A stretch of 64,000 nt of DNA from Humulus lupulus (lineage: Eukaryota > Streptophyta > Magnoliopsida > Rosales > Cannabaceae), in the NCBI RefSeq assembly GCF_963169125.1, contig NC_084793.1, positions 219,010,652 to 219,074,651 on the forward strand. The letters run 5' to 3'. The notes under the pieces were generated by a model. That model was given only the letters and a program-made list of their open reading frames with translations, was not told where the DNA came from and did not search any database. Shown one piece after another: positions 1 to 9,752 of the stretch (within the stretch, counting starts at the first letter, position 1; each line of letters starts with the position of its first letter). The translations under genes and the position numbers were made by a program.

Positions 1-427
1 TCTTGTTACTCCATGGTCACCACGTGGACACCCCTAAGGACGAGGCTGGTGTGTGAGAGGAGGCCACCACGAGGACCACGACATGATTGTTGCGCGTGGA
101 GTCTTGGGGGCCGCAAGACGCTTGTCTCCTGGTGGTGTTGCGAGGAGAGTGGGGCATGTAGGGTGCGCGGGGCGCGCAAGGTGCCTGGGCGCGCGCGGGG
201 CACACGAGGCGCGCTGGGTGTGCGCGGGACGCACGAGGTGCCTTGGGCGCGCGAGACGCCTGGGTTCTTTACCAGGGTCCGAGGTGGAGTGGTCATTTGG
301 AGCAGGGTCGATTTGAGCACTAATTTGAGGGATCAAATGGACTTCAAACATGGTTGCCGTGGACCTTCCAGGGACCTTAGGCATGAGATGTGGGTTCTTT
401 ACCGGTGTTGAATTTTTAGTATCCACA
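1..427 (-). repeat. 3' LTR of Tat-1 (partial)
   Basis: It aligns by eye with 15039-15393 from GGTCACCACGTGG to the shared end TATCCACA. The left part is beyond the window. A GC-rich stretch (about 140-265) built of words like GCGCGAGG and GTGCCTGGG is about 58 bp longer here than in the other LTR. Open frames on both strands in this stretch are a by-product of its GC content. Confidence 0.85.
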
Positions 428-440
428 CTTGCCCCCCACT
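428..440 (-). promoter_or_regulatory. Polypurine tract of Tat-1
   Basis: On the minus strand the bases AGTGGGGGGCAAG stand directly before the LTR start TGTGGATAC. This is the position of the plus-strand primer for reverse transcription in LTR retrotransposons. It resembles the tract of Tat-2 at 38104-38117. Confidence 0.75.
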
Positions 441-528
441 CTATGAGAGAGTCTTCAGGCTTTCTTGTAGACTTTTCTCTTTGATTCTTATAAATAGGCC
501 TTCATGCCTAGCCTATTATTTACACCTT

Positions 529-603
529 ACTTCCTTAGCTTAGTGGTTTTGAGATTCCTTCTTCTTTCAAGAGGTGAGGGGTTCAATCCCCCACTATCTC
601 ATT
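529..603 (+). repeat. tRNA-like stretch with A and B boxes (possible SINE head)
   Basis: TAGCTTAGTGG at 536-546 fits the RNA polymerase III A box. GGTTCAATCC at 580-589 fits the B box, inside a GGGG/CCCC-paired T-arm-like hairpin. The boxes are 44 bases apart, as in a tRNA. A run of 12 T at 621-632 could end a pol III transcript. The acceptor and D stems do not pair, so this is not a working tRNA gene. A tRNA-derived SINE head or chance are the alternatives. Confidence 0.35.
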
Positions 604-1045
604 TTTGTCATTGTTTCCTCTTTTTTTTTTTTAATATATTTGAGCTAATTTTTGGTATGTTTATATCCCTTCACATATTTGAAGGATAACACATCTTTTC
701 TGTTTATTTTTGTAGACATGTACTTTCGACCACTTGCCTCTATTTGACCGTGACGACGCTTTTGGCCCTCGACCTCCTTTTGACCACGTCAACGCCCAAT
801 TTTACTTGCTTGAGGTATACTTTCTTTCTCCCTTATGTTTATTGGGTCCAAATTAGCACCACTCGGGATGGGGTACTTTGGCCTGAGCTCGTCGTGAGTT
901 AGCCTTGATGCATGCCCCTTTATTCATACCCCATAGTGGGTCATTTAGAGCGTTTGTGCCTAGAGGTTTTGAGCCCATTCCTTTGTGTTTTGTAGCAATC
1001 CTCCCATTTATACGTGAACCCTTTTTGCTTTCGGGATGAGGTCTC

Positions 1046-3444
1046 ATGGCAAGTGAAGTTCCGTTCGACATTCCTCCGGGGGTCGAGTTTGTTGACTTGT
1101 CTTCAGACTCAGAGCCCCTTGAGGAAAATCCTTACCGTGACCATGAAACCTTAAGGCAGGCCCGTATTCGTCATCTCGAGCACATGGCTGAACTTAGGCG
1201 TAAAATTTGGGTGGTAGAGAGCGAAATTGACTCGGTGTTGAGGGGAGATAAAGTACCTTTCCCCCTGACCTTGGTGACCATATAGCGAACATTAGGGTGA
1301 CCCTTTTAGATTTGCAGGTGGAGTTGGAGTTTATGGAGGGACATCTCCCGCTTGAGCCTCCTAGCCCGTTCTTTCCTGATGACTGTCATGGGACCGTCTC
1401 GTCTTCTCTTCAGCCCTTATTTTTGATCCTCCCTAGTTTAGCGCTTCCGCAGCCGGTACCTCGGTGGAAGACTCTTGCTAGGAAGAAAAAATGGAGGGTA
1501 AAGTGTTCTGTCTCCTCCTCACCTTTTTCTTTTGGTTTTGCAGATATGCTGAAGAGAGGACGACGACATGTGTCTGTTGATGACCGGGACGATGCCCCCC
1601 TATTGGCATCCACCCTAGTGTCCCATGTGTCTGAAAATAAATTGATGGAAATAGTAGAGCACTACCGTGTTCCTCCGGAGTACTCATTATACATACCTTC
1701 GGACAAGTGTCGGGATGACTGCCCTAATACGGGCTACGTGGCCCTTAGTGAGCATATCCTAAAGGCGGGCGGTACAATCCCATTACACCCGTTCTTCTTC
1801 GCGGTTCTCAACTATTACTATTTTGACCTCGCTCCACTTCAGCTGGCACCCAACAGTTGGCTGACCTTGAGCTGCCTCTTCATTGCATTTATGGAACTTG
1901 TCTGTCATGCTCCTACGGCCCAAGAGGTGCATTTCCTGTACAATCTCATGCCCTCTCCCAAATCCAAGGGCTTTTATTTCCTGCAAAAAGCCAATACTGC
2001 AGACCCCTTGATAGATGGCGCAGTGTCCAACCCGGGGTCCTGGAAGCAGGACTTTTTCTTTGTGCAGGGCCCCCTTTCTATTCGTGAGAACTTTCGTTCT
2101 GTTCCTAGTAAGTACTTCGAGCCACCCTTTTTTTTCTTTTCTTTTTGAAACTTATTGTTTTATAACTTATATTTGTGTCGGCAATGGTGTGAATCGTGCA
2201 AAGCAGTTTGCCATACCTGTAGTTGTTGGGTCGGAGGCGGACGCTATGAACACATTCCTCAGTGCTGACCCCGCCGTGAGAAAGGCTACATACCTCTTCA
2301 CTATGGAAAAACTCAACCTTCACAAGATGTCCCCAGTTTCAGATCCCGGGTTGCTGTGGACTCTTCCCGAGTCAAAGAAGATGAAGGATGCCTCGGCTGA
2401 GCCTCGCCCGAGTGAAGGTGAGGCTGAGTGTGTGTCGAAGGGAGTCTCCCTTAGACATGGGAAACCTCACCAGCTATCTTCATCCCCAAGGGAATGCCCT
2501 CCCTTTGCCCCATTCGACCCTGACATGGCTTCCCCATCCCAGGGTCAACAGGCCATGCCGGAGCATTTTGTTTGCCCCGATCCTGTGGACTTTGACGCTT
2601 TTCCTCAGGCTCCCCTCAACCTCGGTCCATCGGGGGTTTACTTTCCTGATCTACCTGGGGCTCATTTTTCTGATCTTCCTGCACCACCTCCTATTTCGGC
2701 GAGCGGGTTGTCTGTCCTTACCCACCCGGGTACCCTTGGCTCGGAAGGGGCGCCCTGGGTGGGCCGCATGGTAGCCTCTTATGGGCGGCGGTATGTCCAG
2801 ATCACCTCAGGCTTCCCCGAAGCTGATTGGAGTGGTCTTGGGAGTTTCACTATGTCGGATCTTGGGGAGACTCTTACACACTCTACTACCTGGGTGAGTT
2901 TAGGCATCTTATGTCGGCCTTATATCTGTTTATTCCCTTTTTTTTGTTACTTATAACTGTTGTTGTTATTTTTCTTGTCCAGGCCTATACCATGTCTCAG
3001 CGGTTTGCCGACTCGGCTCACAACCTTTCCACGTCGAATGTCGAGAGGGACCGTCTTATGGTTTGGGTCCAGGAGCTCGAGGGGGAGCTTGCTGAAACCA
3101 GGTCTAGGCTAGAAAAGGCTTTGGCAAAAATTTCTGCCTCATCGAAAAAGAAGAAGAGGGCGATTTCCAAGGCCACGATGTTGCAGGAAAGGGTCACCAG
3201 CCTAGAGGCTGAACTCCAGGGTGCCAAGGCTACTGCAGCTGTGTCGCAGGAGAGGATCGCTTCCTTAGAGGGCAAACTTGAGGGTGCTAAGGCTGCTACA
3301 GTTGCGTCGCAAGAAAGGGTCGCTTCCTTAAAGGCGGACAAGGCAGCTATTGAGTATAGGTCCATACAGCACGCCCTTTACGGTGTATGGAGGCAGGATC
3401 CAAACTTCAATTTCTCCTCCTTTGGCGAGCACGCCGTTGCCTGA
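1046..3444 (+). CDS. Antisense gene (aORF) of Tat-1: putative gypsy-type transposon domain plus C-terminal coiled coil, with introns
   Basis: This gene is opposite in strand to gag-pol and lies between pol and the 3' LTR. The start ATG is at 1046 with an acidic N-terminus. A break or unrecognised intron lies near 1285-1297. The coding piece around 1550-2107 resembles the plant family annotated as 'putative gypsy type transposon' (Transposase_28): YRVPPEYSLYIPS, then GYVALSEH, then LHPFF and LAPNSW. A GTAAGT donor follows at 2108. The next exon runs to 2893. A clear intron occupies 2894-2982 (GTGAGT to TTGTCCAG) and leads in frame into a lysine- and glutamate-rich coiled coil, with three related repeats of the type SQERIASLEGKLEGAKA. 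It ends FNFSSFGEHAVA and stops at 3444. The function is unknown. Exon 1 and the 3' end of the 2108 intron are uncertain. Confidence 0.65.
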
Positions 3445-4142
3445 GCGGCTGGGTGGAACGCCCGTAGAAGAAGGCCTTGAGATCGTCACTTCATAATTTT
3501 TGCCAGTTAGTCCGCTGTGGATGTATGCTCGTTCGAGCCTTATTGTGCTTGTAATAATTTTTTTTAAAATCTTGTCATGTTACCAAAACTCTTTTTTTTA
3601 TGTGTATACATATGCTGTTATTCATCTCTTATTCCTCTGTGTTTGAGGTCTTTTTGAGCCCGTATGATGGGGTTTGGTAGGTTCCCCTTTCTTATTTATC
3701 AGGCTAGAGGTCCTTTGGAGCCCATGTGAAAGGGTTCAATGGGTCCTTTTTTGGTGCCTCTTGATTGTTCATATAAGGATATATTGACCCCTTGGGTTCT
3801 AGCTATCCTTTTATATATTTTTGCATGCGCTTATTATTTCTTGCGAGAAGCGTCCTTCTCGTCATTATTCATAGTACTATTTTTGCAAGGGTCTCTTTTA
3901 GGACCCTTTTTGGCTAGACGGCTTGGTGGTCGCTCTAGGCTTATTGGCGGGTGCTCTTTCTGGGGCTTCTCCCTTTGAGAGAGTATCTGCCTTTATTTGG
4001 AAGTTTGTTGTTGTTGTTTTTTTTTTTATAAGACCTTTTGGCCTCCTTGATGTTCATAAGGGTAGCTAATCCTTGTGAACTTCAGGAGATGCCTTGCAAG
4101 GTCTCCTCCCTGTTTGTTAGGGTTCACCACACAATTTTTTTT
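3445..4142. other. Spacer between the convergent antisense gene and pol of Tat-1
   Basis: Non-coding and T-rich. From about 3640 to 3960 there are degenerate copies of the phrase GGTCCTTT...GAGCCC...GGGTTC, which look like decayed relatives of the array that follows. The open frame at 3739-3978 shows no recognisable similarity and I treat it as chance. Confidence 0.5.
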
Positions 4143-4600
4143 AAAGAACTTGTTTAAGGCCCTGATATAAGGGGTCCTTTTGGGTTCCTTCTGATAGAGG
4201 GTCCTTTTTAGGATCCTCCTGATACAGGTTCCTTTTAAGGATCCTCCTGATATGAGGAGTCCTTTTTAGGATCCTCCTTTTTAGGAGCCCTTTTTAGGAT
4301 ACGAGGAGTCCTTTTAAAGAACTTGTTTAAGGCCCTGATATAAGGGGTCCTTTTGGGTTCCTCCTGATAGAGGGTCCTTTTTAGGATCCTCCTGATACGA
4401 GGAGTCCTTTTTAGGATCCTCCTGATACGAGGAGTCCTTTTTAGGATCCTCCTTTTTAGGAGCCCTTTTTATGATACGAGGATTCCTTTTAAGGAACTCG
4501 TTTAAGGCCCTGATATAAGGGGTTCTTTTGGGTTCCTCCTGATAGAGGGTCCTTTTTAGGATCCTCCTGATAAGAGGAGTCCTTTTTAGGATCCTCCTGC
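4143..4600 (+). repeat. Two-level tandem array in the Tat-1 3' spacer (about 175-bp units made of 30-bp words)
   Basis: The phrase AAAGAACTTGTTTAAGGCC recurs at 4143, 4316 and (as AAGGAACTCG...) 4491, giving a 173-175 bp period. Inside it, a 30-bp word with AGGATCCTCCTGATACGAGG is repeated head to tail, best seen at 4400-4470. Each word is almost its own reverse complement (GGATCCTCCTGAT / GAGGAGTCC), so hairpins are possible. Tandem repeats in the hypervariable 3' region are known for Tat/Ogre-type elements. Confidence 0.9.
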
Positions 4601-4627
4601 TTGCCGTATGTTTTGCCTCCTGTCCTA

Positions 4628-4640
4628 CCCCCCCAAGTGT
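4628..4640 (-). promoter_or_regulatory. Second (internal) polypurine tract of Tat-1
   Basis: The minus strand reads ACACTTGGGGGGG, 235 bases after the pol stop codon. The same ACTTGGGGGG core stands at the same place, after integrase and before the antisense gene, in Tat-2 (41924-41940) and Tat-3 (20475-20490). A role as an extra plus-strand primer is inference. Confidence 0.4.
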
Positions 4641-4874
4641 CCGGTGAAATTTATTTCGTCAGACACTTTGGTTGATGCTCACATAAAGAAGAAAAATAAC
4701 ATGCAAAATTGTGCACATTTTCATTCATAGTAGGCAGGTTACAACGATATATATATATAAAGTTTACATTTACTTGGGAGGTTATCTAGGCAACCTCTTT
4801 GATTCTTGTCTACTAAGCTAACATAACACGCATCAAACTAAGCATAGATACTGCTTGCATTGGATGTGGAAGTC

Positions 4875-6016
4875 TCACTGGTAGTACTTCTTGAGGTGTT
4901 CCGCATCCCATGCTCGAGGCACGCCGGTGTCGTCCATGCGCGCCGGCTTATAGGTATTTGGGGGTATGAACTTAGCGACCTGGTAGGGTCCTTCCTAGTT
5001 CGTCCCCAGTACCCTCGCCCCTAGGTCTCGCATGTTGGGGAGTACCTTCCTCAATACTAAGTCTCCTACTCTGAACTTTCTCTCTCGCACCCTTTAATTG
5101 TAATACCTCACTGCCCGTTGCTGATATGTGGCCATCCTTAGTTGTGCCCTTTCTCTCTTGGCTTCCAGCAAGTCCAAGTTCCTGACCAACGCTGTGATGT
5201 TAGCCTGGTCATCGTAATCTTGCGTGCGGAAGGAGTTAACCTTCATTTCTACCGGAAGGACAGCTTCGCAGCCATAGGCCAAGGCGAAAGGTGTCTCCCC
5301 AGTGGTGGAACGGGGGGTTGTCCTGTAGGCCCAGAGCACATTTGGAAGTTCCTCGACCCAGGCCCCTTTCAACTTTTCCAACTTAGTTTTCAAGTTCCTT
5401 TTCAGGATCTTGTTGATGGCCTCTACTTGCCCATTGGCTTAGGGGTGTACTACTACAGAGAAACTCCTCCTGATCCTTTTTTCCTTGCAATAGTCCTCGA
5501 ACACCCCTCCTTCAAATTGCGTTCCATTGTCGGAGATGATCTTGTAAGGTACTCCGAACCTGCAAACAATATATTTGTTAACAAAGGTGGTGATCTGCTT
5601 AGCCGTTATGTTGACTAAAGGCTCCACTTCCACCCACTTAGTGAAATAGTCGACCGCTACCACCACATTCATATCTCCTCCTCTTCAGGTTGGCAGTGCC
5701 CCTATCAAGTCAATCCCCCACACAGCGAAGGGCCACGGGCTGGTCATGCTCACCAGCTCATTTGGTGACTGTCGTGGGTAAGTAGCATGTCTCTGGTAGT
5801 TGTCACACTTTCTCGCAAAGTCACTCGCGTCCTTCTCCATGGTAGGCCAATAATACCCCTGGCGGACGACCTTTTTTGCCGTGGACTGCCCCCCAGCATG
5901 GTTTCCACATTCCCCTTCATGTATCTCTTGTAAAATTTTTGACACCTCTCCCTAATCAACGTACTGCAGAAGTGGGGTAGAGAAGCCTCTCTTATACAAG
6001 ATTCCATCTACTAGGG
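4875..6016 (-). pseudogene. Integrase of Tat-1 (3' end of pol)
   Basis: The integrase domain would insert cDNA into the genome. It follows RNase H in the same frame once the solo LTR at 6017-9752 is ignored: the inserted LTR plus TSD is 3741 bases, a multiple of three. The start reads YTLVDGILYK. The zinc-finger region keeps its histidines, but the last Cys pair reads KCDNY, so one zinc ligand is lost. The catalytic triad survives: Asp in AVDYFTKW, Asp in SDNGTQF, Glu in NGQVEA. The C-terminal part contains FRVGDLVLRKV and ends HLKKYYQ, with the stop at 4875-4877. In-frame stops occur after QYVD, after GALPT, after SVVVHP, after VRYYN and near 5000. Not functional. Confidence 0.88.
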
Positions 6017-6720
6017 TGTAGTGCACCAAATTTTTTTTTAGATTATTTAAATTTTTGTGATTTATTTGATTTAAAGTGTGATGAATTGTTTTGTTTAAGT
6101 GTTGTTATTTTATTTGGTTGATTATTTGTTTTATTTGATTGTTTATTATTTTATTTAATTGTTAGAATTGTTTGGTTAATTAATTTAATAAGTGAATAAT
6201 TGTGTAACATGTTATTTTACTATTAGTGTTACATTTTAATTAAGTGTGACAAATGAGGTAATTATGTGAGCTATGGTGGAATGCACTAAGGTGCATGATA
6301 GATAGTAATGCACCCTAGTGATTTAGTGTGTGCTAGTGCATGGTAGCATGGTGCACATGTGTAGATTTTTCTACACATTTTATACTTCCTTATTTTAGAT
6401 TTTAATTGGGTTAATTTATTTATAAAAAAAAAAAGAAAAAGAAAAGGGAAGGAGAGTGTTGGGCGTGTGACCTAGTGGGAAAGGAAGGATTTCCTTAAAA
6501 TGATAAAAATAAAAAATTGAAGACCATAATTATTTTGGGGATAGGCATGATCATTTTGTTCCTTTATATCTTTTTAAAATAAAGAGAAATTAAGAGAAAA
6601 TAAATGGGAAATGGAAACTTACCTTATTGTGTTAGGGGAGACTTTATGGGAGGATTTTTGATAAAAGGGTTATGAAAGGAGAGAAGAGCCATTGCTCTTG
6701 TGTGTGGCTGCCGTGACCTA

Positions 6721-6795
6721 GAGAGAGAGAGAGAGTGGCGTGTAGAGAGAGAGAGAGAGAGAGAGGAAGAAAGAAAGAAAGGAAGAAGGAAGGAG
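6721..6795 (+). repeat. GA-rich microsatellite in solo LTR E
   Basis: Two runs of GAGAGA, split by TGGCGTGTA, are followed by GAAAGAAAG and GAAGGAAGGAG. The position fits a transcribed leader of the LTR, but I cannot show a promoter. Confidence 0.85.
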
Positions 6796-9116
6796 AAGGT
6801 GAGGAGGAACCCCTCCTAGAGTATGTCTTCTTGTTTTCTCTTTTGCATAATCTCTTTATTTGATAATATGTTATTGATTGTGTTATTTTTTTTTTGTGTG
6901 TTTGGGTTCTTCCTTCTCCTCATGGTGGTTTTCCAATAAAAAAACCCTAGGCTTGAACAAGGGTGTGGAGTTTGGGTATTGATCTTTTGTGTTCTTGATT
7001 TTACAATCAAGAGAGGTAATGGTCTTTTCTTAGCCCTTATATTTGTTTTTGGTGGGTTGTCTATGAGGTTTTGTTAATAATGCTAATGGTTGATTTTGGT
7101 AGGATTGATGTATAGGATTTGGATATTGTGAGAGTATGATTTGTGTTAAAGGGTTGTGATGTTGATTTTGCTATGCATAAAAAAATTGTGATAATCTATG
7201 AGTGCATGTTGGTGATTTCGGCCTAGGTACACCCAAGGGTGTTCTTGATATGTTGTGTGATTTACAATATATTAGATCCATGTTTTAGGACCTATGTTAT
7301 ATGGGTAAGAGAATAAGTGGCAAATCTTGATATTTTGATCATGAAATTTTGTTAGATGCATGTTATATTTTGAATGATTAAATTATAAGATGCATGAAAA
7401 TAATGATAGAAACATGTTAGGTTAATATAAGGCATATGTGAATATGGTGCTTATAAATTACTATATGTTATTTTATTGATAGTGTTTTGTTGGTTTTCAT
7501 GGAATTGCAACAAATGGTTTTTAAAAGGATTCATGTGAATATGTTAGTGATATTAGAATCATGCATATTATAAGAGTATAATGAGATGTTAAGCATGTAT
7601 GATTTTATGCAATTTTTGAGACAAAAGTTGAGTTTTATAAAGAATTAAGCTTGCTGTTTTTTTTGTAAATAATTGGGTAAAAGTTGATAAAAAGATGAAT
7701 TGCATGCATAAATAATGTTCTTGATGAATATGTTAATGTTTATGAAATTAAAAGAGGATTTTAAGTCTCATGTTATGATATTTTACTCAATTAATTTCCT
7801 ACAGAATTTTTATTGAATTTTGGGAAAATATGGGTTTATAAACTTTAATATGGTGATTTTTAATGATGATAATAGTTACTGGAATTTTGTAATAAAATAT
7901 GAAGTAAGTTTCACTAAAAATGAATTTGATTAATTTTTGGAATAAATTATTTTTCCTAAGTTATGGTAATATTGAAAAATGATATTTTTAATGGTATGAA
8001 TGCATATTTTGATAAGTAATGATTTTTCATTTATTTTGAATGAGAAAAATATTTAGACTCTATTTATTTGTGATTTTTGAATAAAATAAATGGTGGCTGA
8101 AAGTTTGTTTTAAAAAGGTTAACAATTGTTATTAAATTGTCACATATGGATTTTTGCTACTTAAAAACTAAGTCTTAAATAAATTAAATCAAAATGTATT
8201 TTTTCCACACTTAAAATATATTTTTCACATCATTTATGTAACACAATGACAAAATATATTTTTTCTAAAGAAACATATTAAAATAGGTATTTTAATTAAA
8301 TCCAAGCTTGTTGGGTAATTCTTGGTAAATTAATATTTATTTAATGAAAATGTCACATATTTTATTTTGAGCTAAAATAAAATAAATTTATAAAATAAAA
8401 TAAAGTTTTTGAGAAATTTAATCAACTTAGAAGTTTTAAGAAAATAAAGCGTGTAATATGTCTATTGATTTTAAAATAATAAAAGAAATGTAGAATTATC
8501 GTTTTTGAAAACGTCTTTATTACGCAATGTTCCCACGTATGCATGTTACATGCAAATCCACTTTTACGTCCAAAATCATGATTATTATTCAACTATGTGA
8601 TTTTTATAAAACAATCATGTTAGTAAAATGGGTAGAACGAGCATTATTCTTTTTGGCGATAATTGCATGTTTAGTGTAACTGTTATCATGAGTGCATGGC
8701 CCATGCACACATGAGTTGTATGGAAGGGCAAAATAGTAATTTTATGAACCTAAGAAACGTTATTTTGATTATGATATAGGCTCGTTGAAAGATTGTGAAA
8801 TTCTTAGCTTGGACCTGAGGTAAGGAAGTTAGATAGATTCTATGATTTTATACTATGAATGGTAAGACCATTGTGTGAATAAATTGTTATGAATTATGAA
8901 TGCCATAACGTGATGATATGTTGAATGTGATATGTGTATGGATGTTAGATACATCAAACAGATTACGATGTCAGATACATCGAACGAGTTACTAAGGACA
9001 TTGAGACGTGACTCCTAGGGCGGACGCGCCGAGGTTATTCAAGGACCAGTGATCTCCTGTTTACCTCATAGGGTGACATGGACAACTAGCGTTCCATGCT
9101 CATCATGTATGCTGTA

Positions 9117-9285
9117 TGTTTGTGATATGATGATATGTCACATTTATGTTATGATATGATGATATGTTACGTTATGTTATGATATGATGATATGTTATGT
9201 TATGTTATGATATGATGATATGTACGATTATGTTATGATATGATGATATGTACGATTATGTTATGATATGTTACGATTACGTTAT
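9117..9285 (+). repeat. 28-bp tandem repeat in solo LTR E
   Basis: The core GATATGATGATATG recurs at 9124, 9153, 9181, 9209 and 9237, with a partial copy at 9265, spaced 28-29 bases. The units differ by a few bases (GTTACGTTATG against GTACGATTATG). Confidence 0.92.
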
Positions 9286-9752
9286 GACGTACCATGATGT
9301 CTTAGATGAATGTTAGTGTTTGGTTTTTGTTGTTTTCTTACTTGCTTATTTGTTTGTACTTCCTTACTGGGATTTTAGCTCACCCCCCTTACTTTCCTTC
9401 CAGGTAGCAAATAGAATTTCTCTATGGCACGCGTGGTGACGTGAGGAGTTCTTTCATCATGGGGTGTATGGCGTGGGGTAATCCTATGGACGATAACACG
9501 ATCAACGTAGAACGCCTTTTAAATTATGTTTTGTTTTTAAGGGACTTTCCTAAATTATCAGTGGGACTCTGTTATTTAATTTATTTGGTTTCTTTGAACT
9601 TTGCATAAAAACCTATGTTTTATTTTAAACTTGTGGCGCCAACTTGCATGGTTTTAAATAAGTCCCCCTGAGACTTTAATAATGGATGGTATTCTTTTAT
9701 AAACTATGTTATGCGAATGTTTTGAAATTATTAGTTTAGGGCGTTCTTTACA

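Larger units (their letters stand above)
428..1045 (+). promoter_or_regulatory. Upstream region of the Tat-1 antisense gene, with a TATA box
   Basis: There is no open frame of note. TATAAATAG at 489-497 is a good plant TATA box on +, the strand of the antisense gene that starts at 1046. A tRNA-like stretch (529-603) and a run of T (621-632) follow. Another non-coding 400 bases separate these from the ATG. That this is the promoter and leader of the antisense gene is inferred from position only. Confidence 0.45.
6017..9752 (+). mobile_element. Solo LTR E (3736 bp) inserted in Tat-1 pol
   Basis: It starts TGTAGTGCACC and ends TTCTTTACA, with short inverted ends TGTA/TACA. TAGGG flanks it on both sides (6012-6016 and 9753-9757). 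The integrase-side frame resumes exactly across it. No coding region occurs inside, and no internal second LTR was seen. The phrase TTTTAGCTCACCCCCC with a following CTTTCCTTCCAGG lies about 370 bases before the 3' end, a feature I associate with long Ty3/gypsy LTRs of the Tekay type. A 9-bp reading of the TSD is possible because the next four bases match by chance. Confidence 0.75.

Noticed and set aside
13..426. Overlapping open frames on both strands in the first 430 bases and again at 15.0-15.3 kb
   Set aside because: They lie in the GC-rich LTR repeat, occur in several frames on both strands, and are not alike at protein level between the two LTRs beyond what the DNA forces.
529..603. 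A functional tRNA gene
   Set aside because: The A and B boxes fit, but the acceptor and D stems do not pair and there is no standard anticodon loop.
1046..3444. A host gene captured between Tat-1 pol and LTR
   Set aside because: The same type of gene stands at the same place in Tat-2, and such antisense genes are known as part of Tat elements. A host origin in the distant past cannot be excluded.
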